A stretch of 57,302 nucleotides of DNA from Anseongella ginsenosidimutans (GTDB taxonomy: Bacteria; Bacteroidota; Bacteroidia; Sphingobacteriales; Sphingobacteriaceae): assembly GCA_029268045.1 (NCBI GenBank), contig JAJUHF010000006.1, positions 1 through 57,302 on the forward strand. The letters are read 5' to 3'. The notes beneath the pieces were generated by a model, which was not told the DNA's origin, ran no database searches, and saw nothing but the letters and a program-made list of their open reading frames with translations. Shown here piece after piece: positions 32,290-41,473 of the stretch. Positions within the stretch are counted from its first letter, which is position 1; every line of letters starts with the position of its first letter. A program made the translations under genes and the position numbers.

Positions 32290-33654
32290 ATGAACAAAAC
32301 ATATATCTGGCTTATTAGCATGGTGGCGGCGCTGGGAGGCTTGCTGTTTGGATTCGACATTGCCATATTTTCGGGGACCATCCCGTTTATACAACCGCTG
32401 TTCAATCTCGATGCCGCCGGGCTGGGATGGGTGGGCAGCAGCCTGTATGTGGGCTGCATGGCCGGCGCGTTGGTAACGGGCTGGCTGACCGATCGTTTTG
32501 GGCGGAAAAAGCCGCTGATCCTGGCCGCCCTTATCTTTGCGTTTTCCTCCGTCCTGATGGCGCTCGCGGGCAGCGCGGCTGAATTGGCCCTGTGGCGCAT
32601 CGTAGCAGGTTTTGGGGTCGGAGCAGCATCCATGCTTTCCCCGCTGTATATTGCCGAGGTGAGCCCTCCTGCGGTCCGGGGGAAGATGGTATCGATAAAC
32701 CAGTTGGCCATTGTGGTCGGCATTCTGCTGGCCTACCTGTCGAATTATTTTCTGGCCGGCTGGGAAAACAACTGGCGCTGGATGTTCGCTTCGGGCGCCC
32801 TACCATCCGCATTGTTCTTCTTCTTTGTTTTTCTGGTGCCGGAAAGTCCGCGCTGGCTGCTTGCCCGGAACCGGGAAGAACAGGCACGGAAGGTACTGGG
32901 CAGGCTTGTGGAACCCACGGAAATCGAACTGGAAATCCGCGCGGTCCGCAGCAGTCTTTCCGCCAAAACCCTCAAGGTGGGGTTCTCCGGGTTGTTCAAA
33001 GCGGGTATCCGCTTTATTGTGCTGCTGGGAATCGGCATCGCTGTTTTTCAGCAGATATCGGGTGCGAACGCGGTTTTCTTCTATGCTCCGGTGATCTTTG
33101 AGCAGGCCGGCATGCAGGTGAACGACCAGTTGTTCCAACAGATCCTGATCGGCATCATCAACCTGGCATATACCCTCCTTGCCATGCAACTGGTTGATAA
33201 GGTAGGCAGAAAGAAAATGATGCTGGCGGGTTCTTCTTTGATGGCCCTTTTCCTTGTACTCGTCGCGGCCTGTTTTTATTTCAACCTGCTGGAGGGTTAC
33301 TGGCTCACGGTGGTAGTGCTTGCATTCATTGCCACCTACGCCACCACCCTTGCCCCGGTCACCTGGGTCCTGATTTCGGAGATATTCCCAAACCGGGTAC
33401 GCGGCATGGCAGTTTCGGTGGCTACATTTGCTTTGTGGGCTGCCTGCTTTGCACTGGCCTACGCGTTTCCGGTGCTGATCCAGGCACTTGCACCGGTTCA
33501 GACCTTCCTCCTTTTCGCGGCAATCTGTTTCACCTATTTCCTGATCCTCTGGCGTTACGTACCCGAGACCAAAGGGAAGACCCTGGAAGAAATCGAGGCC
33601 ACTTTCAGGAAACCGTACCGGCCGGCAGGTGAATTACTTCAGCCAGGGGATTGA
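32290..33654 (+). CDS. MFS sugar porter
   Basis: A 454-residue twelve-helix sugar:H+ symporter of the XylE/GLUT type. I chose ATG 32290 (MNKTYIWLISMVAALGGLLFGFD). Signatures: DRFGRKKPL after helix 2, PESPRWLL before the central loop, LVDKVGRKKMM, and terminal PETKGKTLEEIE. Probably imports a monosaccharide; the exact sugar is not readable. It diverges from the LLM/GH13 operon, which suggests shared carbon metabolism. Its 3' end overlaps the convergent SprT-like gene by 50 bases. Confidence 0.92.
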   Translation: MNKTYIWLISMVAALGGLLFGFDIAIFSGTIPFIQPLFNLDAAGLGWVGSSLYVGCMAGALVTGWLTDRFGRKKPLILAALIFAFSSVLMALAGSAAELALWRIVAGFGVGAASMLSPLYIAEVSPPAVRGKMVSINQLAIVVGILLAYLSNYFLAGWENNWRWMFASGALPSALFFFFVFLVPESPRWLLARNREEQARKVLGRLVEPTEIELEIRAVRSSLSAKTLKVGFSGLFKAGIRFIVLLGIGIAVFQQISGANAVFFYAPVIFEQAGMQVNDQLFQQILIGIINLAYTLLAMQLVDKVGRKKMMLAGSSLMALFLVLVAACFYFNLLEGYWLTVVVLAFIATYATTLAPVTWVLISEIFPNRVRGMAVSVATFALWAACFALAYAFPVLIQALAPVQTFLLFAAICFTYFLILWRYVPETKGKTLEEIEATFRKPYRPAGELLQPGD

Positions 33655-34270
33655 ACAGATAGGCCCGGCCTGAAGCAAGCTCGGTACAGCGGAAACGTTT
33701 CCGTAAGCGGGGACCTTTGCGGAACACCCTTGCGCCGGCGGTTGCGGGCTGAGAGGACGACGCCCTTCCCCTGCCTGCGGGGAGCGCGAAAACAGCGCCT
33801 TCGGGAAGCTGTTCCACAGCCACCTTGTCGGGCCTGCCCGGATCGTATTTCCGGAGCGTGCGCAGCAAGTTCAGGTCGGTGCAGCTGGCCGCCGCAGGAT
33901 TCCGCAGGTAGCGTTCCAGCGCAATCCGGATGTCCGCCGGGAAAACATCCAGCTCGAAAAAAGGCTGCATCATCTTCCGGAAGTATCCCTTCCATTCCTT
34001 TCCATGTGACAAGGCCTTGCTTCCGTGGTGATTCCAGGTAACCAGGTGCGCAAATTCATGCACCAGCGTTACCAGGAAGGCATACGGATTCAGATCGTGA
34101 TTGATCGATATCCGATGAGGGTATCCCTGCTGCGGCGGGCGGTAGTCGCCCAGTTTGGTCTGGCGGCTCCGGGTGATTCTCAGTTGAACCTGATACAGGT
34201 CAATCCAACGGGCAATTACCGGCGCGGCCGGTTCAGGTAAATAGTGGGCTAGTTGTCGCACTTTGTTCAA
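33605..34270 (-). CDS. SprT-like zinc metallopeptidase domain protein
   Basis: About 221 residues. The frame is open into feoB, so the start is uncertain: TTG 34270 forms a TTGA junction with the feoB stop, and GTG 34261 is an alternative; both give the conserved N-terminus around VRQLAHYLPEP. The zinc-site motif HEFAH (71-75) followed by HHGSKALSHGKEW, and ITRSRQTKLGDYR upstream, match SprT-like proteins of Bacteroidota. The C-terminal basic part (RKGPRLRKRFRCTELASGRAYLF) replaces a zinc ribbon. The natural target is unknown. Translationally coupled to feoB. Confidence 0.8.
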   Translation of the reverse strand: MNKVRQLAHYLPEPAAPVIARWIDLYQVQLRITRSRQTKLGDYRPPQQGYPHRISINHDLNPYAFLVTLVHEFAHLVTWNHHGSKALSHGKEWKGYFRKMMQPFFELDVFPADIRIALERYLRNPAAASCTDLNLLRTLRKYDPGRPDKVAVEQLPEGAVFALPAGRGRASSSQPATAGARVFRKGPRLRKRFRCTELASGRAYLFNPLAEVIHLPAGTVS

Positions 34271-36381
34271 CGCAGCAATTGATAGGTGATCAGGCTGGCC
34301 ACATAGGCCATTCCGGTCATGTAGGCTAGCTGTACCAGGGGCCATTTCCAGCTCTTGGTCTCCCGCTGCACAATGGCCAGGGTACTCATGCACTGCATGG
34401 CAAAAGCGTAAAACACCATCAGGGAGAACGCGGTGGCAATGGTAAATACCGGAAGCCCGGTATGGGGATTGGTTGCCTGAAGCATTTTTTCCCGGACGGA
34501 ATCCATGTGACTGTCATCCGCTTCCACGCTGTAGATGGTTGCCATGGTCCCCACGAACACCTCGCGGGCGGCAAAGGAAGTGATCAGAGCAATACCGATC
34601 TTCCAATCGAAACCAAGGGGCTTGATCACCGGTTCAATGGACTTCCCAAGGATGCCCACATAGGAATTCTCCAGTTTCTCAGACCCAAGATGATGCTCCA
34701 GTTCCTCGGGCGTATACCGCTGCTGCATTTCCGCCGTAGCGTATTTGGCATCCACCGCCTGCATCCGCTCCCTGGGTCCGTAGGTGGCCATTACCCAGAG
34801 AATGATGGAGACTGCAATAATTACCCGTCCGGCCTGCACGACAAACGCCAGCGCGCGGTCGTACATGGTCATCGCCACGTTGGACCAGCGGGGCATCCGG
34901 TAAATGGGCATTTCCATAAGCAGAAATGAGCGTTCCTTGGAGCCGATGATGAATTTCATCAGATAAGCCACTCCAATTGCGGCAAACAAACCAAGCAGGT
35001 ACATGAACAGCAAGGCAAGACCCTGTAAATTGAAAATTCCGGCTACCCGCTCGTCGGGGACCACCAATGAGATCAGCAACACGTATACCGGCAGGCGGGC
35101 GGCGCAACTCATCAGGGGGGTAACCAAAATGGTAATCAGGCGGTCTTTCCAGTTTTCGATGGTCCGCGTGGCCATAATCGCCGGGACCGCGCAGGCGATC
35201 CCACTGATCAGCGGCACCACCGAACGGCCATTTAGGCCCACCTTCCGCATGATCCGGTCCATCAGAAAGATGACACGGGCCATGTATCCGGTATCTTCCA
35301 GCACGGCAATGAACGCAAAGAGAATGGCTATCTGCGGAACGAAGATTACCACGCCCCCCAGACCCGCCACAATACCGTTGACCAGCAGGTCGGTGAGCAC
35401 ACCCGGCGGCATGACCGAGATAAGCCATCCGCTGAAAGAGGCAAAACCCTCTTCGATAAGCGACATCGGATATTCCGCAAGCGAGAAAATGGATTGGAAA
35501 ATGATGAAAAGTATCAACACGAAGATCAGCAGGCCGAATACCTTATGTGTTAATACCTTGTCGATCTTACTTGTAAATGTCTCGGCTGCCGGCGGGACTT
35601 CCTGGTGGACGCAGTCGCTCAGCAGTTCTTCGATGTAATTGTACCGCGCAGCCGTTTCAGCGAGCTGGATCTTGGCCGGCTGAAAATTATGCTTTCGGAT
35701 CAGTTCTTCAATGACCGGCACGCTTCCCTCCTCCAGGTACAGCAGATTCTTATACTGATTGGCTACGTGCAGCGCCTCATAGGGCTCCTCAATGGACAGA
35801 CGTTGTTGAACCTCACTCAGAAAGGCAGGTTCCAGGCTTGCCACGTCAATGGTTTTCTTCTGGGTGGGTACCGGGGATACCCGGGCGATGGCTGCTTTCA
35901 ATTCCGCGATGCCCTGTTTGTTCCGGGCATTTAAGGGAATTACCGGCACGCCGAGTTTCCGGGAAAGTTTATCGATGTCGATTTTCAGTCCCGCTTTCTC
36001 CGCGACATCGATCATGTTCAATGCGAGGATCACCGGGATCTTCAGATCAGCCACCTGGGTGAACAGCAGCAAGTTCCGCTTTAGGTTGGACGCGTCGGCC
36101 ACCACCACGGCGGCATCCGGATGGAGTTTGTTCTTCTTGTCGGCCAGCACCTCAAATGCGATCCGCTCGTCTTTCGCTTTGGGATAAAGGCTGTAAATTC
36201 CCGGAAGATCGATTATTTCCGCGACGTGGGTATCCGACAGGGTACAATGGCCGGTCTTCTTATCCACCGTCACCCCGGGGAAATTCCCTACCTTTTGGTG
36301 AAGACCGGTAAGACTATTGAATACAGTGGATTTGCCGGTATTGGGGTTGCCCAGGAGCGCAACCCGTATCAAGTTCTTCAA
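34267..36381 (-). CDS. feoB: Ferrous iron transporter FeoB
   Basis: A 704-residue Fe2+ transporter. N-terminal GTPase: GNPNTGKST (11-19), the VTVDKKTGH switch, DLPGIYSL (G3) and NMID (G4). After a helical spacer the membrane part has the duplicated nucleoside-recognition-like gates, including PLISGIACAVPAIMATRTI with its cysteine, and a C-terminal core (TSFAAREVFVGTMATIY). ATGA overlap with feoA indicates tight coupling. Iron-dependent repression is expected for feo operons, but I found no convincing Fur or DtxR box. Confidence 0.97.
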   Translation of the reverse strand: MKNLIRVALLGNPNTGKSTVFNSLTGLHQKVGNFPGVTVDKKTGHCTLSDTHVAEIIDLPGIYSLYPKAKDERIAFEVLADKKNKLHPDAAVVVADASNLKRNLLLFTQVADLKIPVILALNMIDVAEKAGLKIDIDKLSRKLGVPVIPLNARNKQGIAELKAAIARVSPVPTQKKTIDVASLEPAFLSEVQQRLSIEEPYEALHVANQYKNLLYLEEGSVPVIEELIRKHNFQPAKIQLAETAARYNYIEELLSDCVHQEVPPAAETFTSKIDKVLTHKVFGLLIFVLILFIIFQSIFSLAEYPMSLIEEGFASFSGWLISVMPPGVLTDLLVNGIVAGLGGVVIFVPQIAILFAFIAVLEDTGYMARVIFLMDRIMRKVGLNGRSVVPLISGIACAVPAIMATRTIENWKDRLITILVTPLMSCAARLPVYVLLISLVVPDERVAGIFNLQGLALLFMYLLGLFAAIGVAYLMKFIIGSKERSFLLMEMPIYRMPRWSNVAMTMYDRALAFVVQAGRVIIAVSIILWVMATYGPRERMQAVDAKYATAEMQQRYTPEELEHHLGSEKLENSYVGILGKSIEPVIKPLGFDWKIGIALITSFAAREVFVGTMATIYSVEADDSHMDSVREKMLQATNPHTGLPVFTIATAFSLMVFYAFAMQCMSTLAIVQRETKSWKWPLVQLAYMTGMAYVASLITYQLLR

Positions 36382-36602
36382 TCTGTCGGAGTTAGGATAA
36401 TGGTTGCCGCCTCACTTTTACGCATACTTAACTGATAACCCGCAACGGTTACCGCCATGGGATCCCCAAACGCAGCGATGTAATCCACGCGTACCGACTC
36501 TCCCGGCAAGCAACCCATTTCCATCAGTTTGACCGACATTTCTTCATCCGAAAAGGAGGAGATGGTGCCGCTCTGACCCTTCTGCAATTCCGATAAGTTC
36601 AT
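36378..36602 (-). CDS. feoA: FeoA family protein
   Basis: A 74-residue SH3-like protein starting at ATG 36602 (MNLSELQKGQSGTI); a longer frame exists but the extra residues do not fit the family. Motifs: LMEMGCLPGESVRVDYIAAFGDPMAV and YQLSMRKSEAATI. It assists FeoB in Fe2+ uptake. First gene of feoA-feoB-sprT-like, with four-base overlaps throughout. Confidence 0.92.
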   Translation of the reverse strand: MNLSELQKGQSGTISSFSDEEMSVKLMEMGCLPGESVRVDYIAAFGDPMAVTVAGYQLSMRKSEAATIILTPTD

Positions 36603-36695
36603 AAAGCGTACTCTGAATTTAGCTCCGAATTGCAATAATACTCCTTATTTATAACTATTCCAAATTAGGTTGAACAGAGGTGGATACGCACTAAA

Positions 36696-36724
36696 CAAAA
36701 AGCCCCGCCACAGGGGCAGGGCTT
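36696..36724 (-). terminator. Terminator of the small OM barrel gene
   Basis: On the minus strand a 9-bp stem (36723-36715 with 36709-36701, one G-U pair) is followed by five Ts, 32 bases after the stop at 36756. It separates the OM protein from feoA. Confidence 0.8.
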
Positions 36725-36755
36725 CTTTAAAACCGTTGTAGTAGTCCGGCCTAAA

Positions 36756-37358
36756 TTAAAAAGTATAGGTAAGGCCTACTGCAATGTTGTTGTTCTTAAC
36801 CTTCACGCCGGCTTCGTTTTCCTTCGTGATGTCGGAAAGACCGGTGTAGTACCGTGCAAAGACGCCAAGACCAATGGGAAGCTGGTAGCTCGCGCCCCCG
36901 GTGAGTCCGAAGTCAATGCTTTCGGTATCGTCTTTTACGTCTTCCTCGTAATCTTCGTCCGTTCCTTTCAATTCATTCTTGGAAGAAAGCAGCAATCCGA
37001 CCTGAGGTCCCAATTCCAAACGGAATCCGTCGAAGAACTGGTACTGCGCCAAAACCGGCAGGCTGAGGTAGCTCGTCTTCAATTTAAAGGACGCGTCTCC
37101 CTCTTCGTACAGTTTGGAACCTACCGCCGAATAGAAAAGCTCCGGCTGAACGGAAAAGTTTTCCGCTAATTCGGTATTGATAAAAACACCGGCATGAAAT
37201 CCGGTCAGGATGCTGGGATCGCTGTCTTCCACATCTTCGGAAAGATGTACGTTCGCGAAATTAACACCGGCTTTTACCCCGTAGTTCACCTGTGCGAAGG
37301 CCCCGCCCATTCCAACCAGGAATAAGCCGGCTATCAACATTGTTTTTTTCATATTCAT
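36756..37358 (-). CDS. Small outer-membrane beta-barrel (porin family) protein
   Basis: A 200-residue protein with signal peptide (MKKTMLIAGLFLVGMGGAFAQ from the second Met) followed by alternating hydrophobic/hydrophilic strands: VNYGVKAGVNFANVHL, FHAGVFINTELAENFSVQPELFYSA, FRLELGPQVGLLLSS, and a terminal IAVGLTYTF ending in Phe, the outer-membrane assembly signal. It matches the PorT/OprF-like eight-stranded barrels common in Bacteroidota. No specific cargo is suggested. It is monocistronic between two hairpins. Confidence 0.88.
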   Translation of the reverse strand: MNMKKTMLIAGLFLVGMGGAFAQVNYGVKAGVNFANVHLSEDVEDSDPSILTGFHAGVFINTELAENFSVQPELFYSAVGSKLYEEGDASFKLKTSYLSLPVLAQYQFFDGFRLELGPQVGLLLSSKNELKGTDEDYEEDVKDDTESIDFGLTGGASYQLPIGLGVFARYYTGLSDITKENEAGVKVKNNNIAVGLTYTF

Positions 37359-37390
37359 TTTAATTTAATTGCCCATCTAGGACGAAAAGT

Positions 37391-37448
37391 ATGCCAGATG
37401 GCATGCATTAAATGCAAAAAACCCGTTACTAAATGATAAATAACAGTT
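37391..37448. repeat. Stacked palindromes between GH43 and OM-barrel genes
   Basis: ATGCCA-GA-TGGCAT (37391-37404) and TGCATT-A-AATGCA (37404-37416) lie about 35 bases upstream of the OM-barrel start and could be operators. On the minus strand AACTGTTA (37448-37441) can pair imperfectly with TAACGGGTT (37428-37420), and seven Ts follow (37421-37415), so a weak terminator for the GH43 operon is likely here too. Confidence 0.45.
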
Positions 37449-37530
37449 TATCAATTAATTGCTTTATTCCAGCGGGCCTGGCAGATGGGCTGCCAAATAA
37501 GGAAGAAAAAGCTGACAGAATGGTCGGGTT

Positions 37531-39273
37531 TTATTCTACTTCAACGATTTCCGAGCGGTTTCCGACCCCGTTTTCATTGAATGCCTCCACAGCGAAATAG
37601 TATTTTCGATCTACCGATAAACTCTTTAATTCCAATGAGTTTTCCCCGTAAACCAACCAGGAACTATAGAGTTTATCCGGCGCGATGCCCCAGCGGACCT
37701 GGTATCCCTGACAGTTGTCCTGCGCCTGCCACCGGATTATGGCATCGCGTCTGTCAGATTGGCGGGTCACCTGTACGCCGCGGGTTTTTCCCGGAATTTT
37801 TCCGTGTCCTCGTCCAAAAACCCGCAGATCGGAAATGGACAGATTCGGCGTGGGCACGTGTATGTTTTGATATCGGATATACCGGACCGTCTGGGGCCGG
37901 GCAAGTTCCACATAGTCGTTCGGGACATCTTCAAAACTCCCGCTTCGGTCCACCAGGACCTCCCATTGTTTCCTGTCGAGCGAACCTTCAATCACATACC
38001 GGTGATACAATCCTTCGATCCTCCCGTACATTCCCGATTCATGATCGTGGTAATTTACCTGGATTGCATGGACGGTACCGGGCTGGAGCAAATCAATCTC
38101 TACCCATTGCTTGTCGTTGTTCTCCGCAGCCACCCAGAAGCTTTTAATGTTTTCATCCACCAGGTTCGCGACCGGATAGCCTTCCAGGGAAGAGGAAGCG
38201 GATACCGGTTTATTATAGGAAAGCAGCATCCAGCCGGTAAACTGGCCCGCCTTGCCGGGAACGGCCGGGGCGTAATGCGGGTAATCCCCGAATGACGTAT
38301 TTACATACATCAGCCCGTCCGGGTCAAACCCCGTGGGGAACATGCTGATGCGCCGTTCCCATCCGATATTTACGGCAACCGCGGCGGTCGCGAAATGCCA
38401 GTATTTATCCTGGGGACCCAGCACCGTACTTCCGTGCCCGGCTCCGTTTGCAAACCCGCCGGGTTTATAGGAAACCGGATTATTCGGTGCGTAAGAATAC
38501 GGACCCAAGGGCGAGTCGCTTGTATAGACACCGTCCCCATAGACATCCCACTCGGTTCCGGGAGCAGCATATTGCATGTAATAGGTACCCTCGTGCTTGG
38601 TAAGCCAGGGTCCTTCGATGTATCCGCCCAATACGGTGTCGGAATGATTGTTCCCAAAGCGCTCCCAACCGTGCTTTTCCGGATCCAGGTTGAAGAGTTG
38701 TACTTCCTCTCCCGGACGGAAGCTCCGGTTTTTGTCCAGGGTTTTACCCCGGATGGGGAATTTGTTGGAAGAGCCCCAGAAAAGATAGGTCTGCCCGTCG
38801 TCATCAATGAACAGGGCAGGATCCTGCAGATTATTCAGAATGGACGGAACGGCTTTCCAATCGCCGGCAAGCGGATCGTCGGTGTACAGGATGCTCATGG
38901 AACCGGACGGATCGCCGGTCATGTACAACACCGAATCCCTGTAATTGAACGCGGCAGGCGCGTTGGAGCCCTGCAGATACCATTTTCCAGGCCGGATAAA
39001 CCGCCAGTTCAGCAGATCCCTGGAATGCCAGTATCCCATGGAGCGGGTCACAAACAAGTAGTATTCGTTCCGGAATTCAACCACGGCCGGATCCGCGCCG
39101 GAACGGTAGGAAAGATCGTCGTTGGCATTGTAAATCATGTAGGTATAATCCAGGTTCAGCGGATTGCAATACGTGCTCATCCGGGTCGATTGTGCAAAGC
39201 CGTCCATCCGGCAAATGCTGAATCCTATACTGAACGCGGCAAGTAAGGCGATTGAAAAACGGTTCCGGCCCAT
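37531..39273 (-). CDS. Secreted GH43-type glycosidase with F5/8C and FN3 domains
   Basis: A 580-residue exported enzyme (signal to about residue 28). A five-bladed propeller hydrolase domain spans about 35-340 with the expected acidic triad: D61 (GADPAVVEF), D151 (LQDPALFIDDDG) and E220 (GYIEGPWL). About 350-490 is an F5/8C (discoidin) carbohydrate-binding domain (WVEIDLLQPGTVHAIQVNYHDHES ... VRYIRYQNI), and about 500-580 a fibronectin III domain. The clade is beta-xylosidase/arabinofuranosidase-like, but specificity cannot be fixed. Last gene of the susC operon, 17 bases after GH144. Confidence 0.88.
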   Translation of the reverse strand: MGRNRFSIALLAAFSIGFSICRMDGFAQSTRMSTYCNPLNLDYTYMIYNANDDLSYRSGADPAVVEFRNEYYLFVTRSMGYWHSRDLLNWRFIRPGKWYLQGSNAPAAFNYRDSVLYMTGDPSGSMSILYTDDPLAGDWKAVPSILNNLQDPALFIDDDGQTYLFWGSSNKFPIRGKTLDKNRSFRPGEEVQLFNLDPEKHGWERFGNNHSDTVLGGYIEGPWLTKHEGTYYMQYAAPGTEWDVYGDGVYTSDSPLGPYSYAPNNPVSYKPGGFANGAGHGSTVLGPQDKYWHFATAAVAVNIGWERRISMFPTGFDPDGLMYVNTSFGDYPHYAPAVPGKAGQFTGWMLLSYNKPVSASSSLEGYPVANLVDENIKSFWVAAENNDKQWVEIDLLQPGTVHAIQVNYHDHESGMYGRIEGLYHRYVIEGSLDRKQWEVLVDRSGSFEDVPNDYVELARPQTVRYIRYQNIHVPTPNLSISDLRVFGRGHGKIPGKTRGVQVTRQSDRRDAIIRWQAQDNCQGYQVRWGIAPDKLYSSWLVYGENSLELKSLSVDRKYYFAVEAFNENGVGNRSEIVEVE

Positions 39274-39290
39274 TGCTTGAATTTAAACTA

Positions 39291-40646
39291 TTACCAACTG
39301 GAAAAGCCCAGCTTTTCCAGCCCTTGCGTTACTTCGGGACAGGACATGAACAATTCCCACAGCAAACCCGAGCGATAATTCTCGATCATCACCACGATCG
39401 GCCCCTGGTCAATCGCCAGGTAGCGTTGCGGATACCAGTCTTCGGTTTGGCTGAATGCATCGTAAAAGCCGTATTTGCCCCAGATCCGGCCACCCAGTTG
39501 ATAATAAAAATGATTCAGCGCCGCGCTGGATTGTTCCGGCGTGTAAGGAAATGACGACAGCGCCGCTGTGGGCGTGATCACGCCCAGGTCATTGGTAGGA
39601 CTGTGGCCGGAGTACCCTTTTACCGAGTAACTGGCCGTGAGTCCCCAGCAGTCCGCTCCATATCCTTTAAAACCCTTGGGGTTCTCCACGCAGTACTGGT
39701 AATTGATCAATGTATGATTCCGGTTTTCCTCCCAATAATTGGCATACCGGTCCACCAGCTTTCTTGGATCAAGGCCCAGATAGGAGTAGTGGGACCAGAA
39801 CAAAGGGCCTCCGTAGGTTTCGGCGCCGTTATGCTTCAGGGATAAGCGGTGACCGTAGGTGTTCACCTCGGTGTTGATGCCTCCCCCCCGGGCCCAGCCT
39901 TTGTGATAAGCATCGGCCGGAATACCGTGCGTGGGGGACGCGGCCGCCAGAATGTAGGTCACCAGGCATTCGTTGTATCCTTCCAATGGAAAATCCATTT
40001 CCCAACCATAATTGGGTGACCAGTGCCAGTAAAGCACATCCTGTCCGCCCTGGGTGTACCAGTCCCACTCCACGTCCTTCCAGATCCGGTCCAGCCGGGC
40101 AGCCAGTGCCTGCTCTTGCTCATTGCCGTCGGCAAAATATTGACGCACGCACAGCAAACCCTGTATCAGAAAAGCGGTTTCCACCAGATCGCCTCCGTCA
40201 TCCTTCGTACTGAAGGCTTTTACCTTGCCCGTTTCCCCATTCCACCAGTGCGGGTAGGCCCCGTGAAAACGGTCCGCCTTTTCCAGAAAATCCGCTATTT
40301 TCAGAAACCGTTGAAACCCTTCCTGGCGCGTGATGAATCCCCGTTCAATTCCAACCAGGATCGCCATCATTCCAAAACCAGAGCCACCCGAGGTAACCAC
40401 ATGCTTGTCATTCTGGGGATACACCCCGTCCACATGGTAGCGTTCACGCGCCAGCCCGGAGTTTGGCTCTGCGCCCTCCCAGAAGTATTGAAAGGTCCGG
40501 TATTGCACGCTATCCAACAGTTGTTCCTCGCTTAAACTATCGGGCTGTCCGTTACGGCCGGAAGGATTCTCGTTCGCAGGTGAATTGCAGGCCGCCATTC
40601 CCGCCAGCCACAGTATTAACAGGCAATTTCTCATAGACTCAATCAT
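39291..40646 (-). CDS. Glucoamylase-family lipoprotein (GH144-like beta-1,2-glucanase)
   Basis: About 451 residues; ATG 40646 overlaps the LamG gene stop (TGATG), and ATG 40634 gives a tidier lipoprotein signal (MRNCLLILWLAGMAAC). An (alpha/alpha)6-type fold with the PF10091 motifs QYRTFQYFWEGAEPNSGLARER, SGGSGFGMMAI, PHWWNGETG, WDWYTQGGQDVLYWHWSPNYGW and SHYSYLGLDPR. Characterised members of this family are GH144 endo- or exo-beta-1,2-glucanases, so beta-1,2-glucan is a possible substrate, by inference only. Confidence 0.85.
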   Translation of the reverse strand: MIESMRNCLLILWLAGMAACNSPANENPSGRNGQPDSLSEEQLLDSVQYRTFQYFWEGAEPNSGLARERYHVDGVYPQNDKHVVTSGGSGFGMMAILVGIERGFITRQEGFQRFLKIADFLEKADRFHGAYPHWWNGETGKVKAFSTKDDGGDLVETAFLIQGLLCVRQYFADGNEQEQALAARLDRIWKDVEWDWYTQGGQDVLYWHWSPNYGWEMDFPLEGYNECLVTYILAAASPTHGIPADAYHKGWARGGGINTEVNTYGHRLSLKHNGAETYGGPLFWSHYSYLGLDPRKLVDRYANYWEENRNHTLINYQYCVENPKGFKGYGADCWGLTASYSVKGYSGHSPTNDLGVITPTAALSSFPYTPEQSSAALNHFYYQLGGRIWGKYGFYDAFSQTEDWYPQRYLAIDQGPIVVMIENYRSGLLWELFMSCPEVTQGLEKLGFSSW

Positions 40647-41464
40647 CACATTTTATTATCAAACAGTGCCTTGACTTCAGCCGCGGCAAGCGGACGGGTA
40701 TATACCCGGAATTCGTCCAGCATTCCGGTATAACGGAGCATCCAGGCGTCCGGCGCGTTTTGGATACCAATGTGCTGCTGAAAAGCCCCAATCACGAATT
40801 TGGAGGCGTTCTGGAACGACAGCGGGCCGAGGGGCTCCCCGTTTACTTCCGGATGGGCTACCGCCTCGGGTAGGGAAAGCGGCGCTCCATCCAGGTAAAT
40901 TGCCAGTTCGGATGCTTCCTCATCGTAGGTAAAGGCCAGGTGCCGCCACTTACCGTACATGTCGGGAAGCCGGTCCAACCCGTTGTTTCCATTGAAATCC
41001 ACCCAATTGGGACCGTATTTCAGTTTCAATTGCATGGAATTATCGTCCGGATTACCGTTCCCTTCAATGATCACGAACAGATTCCCCCAGAAATCTTCGG
41101 TATTGGGTAGCATAAACACGCTCTGGGCGCCGCCTTCGTGTTTTTCCGTATTCATCCAGAAAGCCACCGTAAAGCTGCTTATCTCCGCCAGCTTTCCGGC
41201 CGAGGCAAACTGAATCTGCCCGTTTTCGGACCCCTGATAAGCTTTGCCCCGCACCCCGTCTACGTAGCTGATGTTTTGGGCAATGCCCTCCTCGAAGTGG
41301 ATGCTGTCCAAGGGCGAATCCTCAAATCCCAGGTAAAGCTGGAGCGGTCCGTTCAGCCGGGCGGTATCGTCGGGGATGATCACCATCTCCGGCCGGTACA
41401 TATCCTGACAAGAGCTGAAGCTCAAAACGGCAAAGGCCGCCGCCAATATTAAATATCTTTTCAT
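40646..41464 (-). CDS. LamG-domain surface lipoprotein (candidate glycan-binding protein)
   Basis: A 272-residue lipoprotein; the lipid Cys is C19 in SFSSC. The mature protein is a concanavalin-A/LamG jelly roll (FTVAFWMNTEKHEGG, WRHLAFTYDEEASELAIYLDGAPL, MLDEFRVYTRPLAAAEVKAL). No catalytic residues were recognised. Placed right after susD in the same operon, it fits the role of a surface glycan-binding protein feeding SusCD. Confidence 0.82.
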   Translation of the reverse strand: MKRYLILAAAFAVLSFSSCQDMYRPEMVIIPDDTARLNGPLQLYLGFEDSPLDSIHFEEGIAQNISYVDGVRGKAYQGSENGQIQFASAGKLAEISSFTVAFWMNTEKHEGGAQSVFMLPNTEDFWGNLFVIIEGNGNPDDNSMQLKLKYGPNWVDFNGNNGLDRLPDMYGKWRHLAFTYDEEASELAIYLDGAPLSLPEAVAHPEVNGEPLGPLSFQNASKFVIGAFQQHIGIQNAPDAWMLRYTGMLDEFRVYTRPLAAAEVKALFDNKM

Positions 41465-41473
41465 GGCTGTAAA

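Noticed and set aside
36603-36700. Fur or DtxR operator upstream of feoA
   Set aside because: Only weak AT-rich similarity was found, with no convincing inverted repeat.
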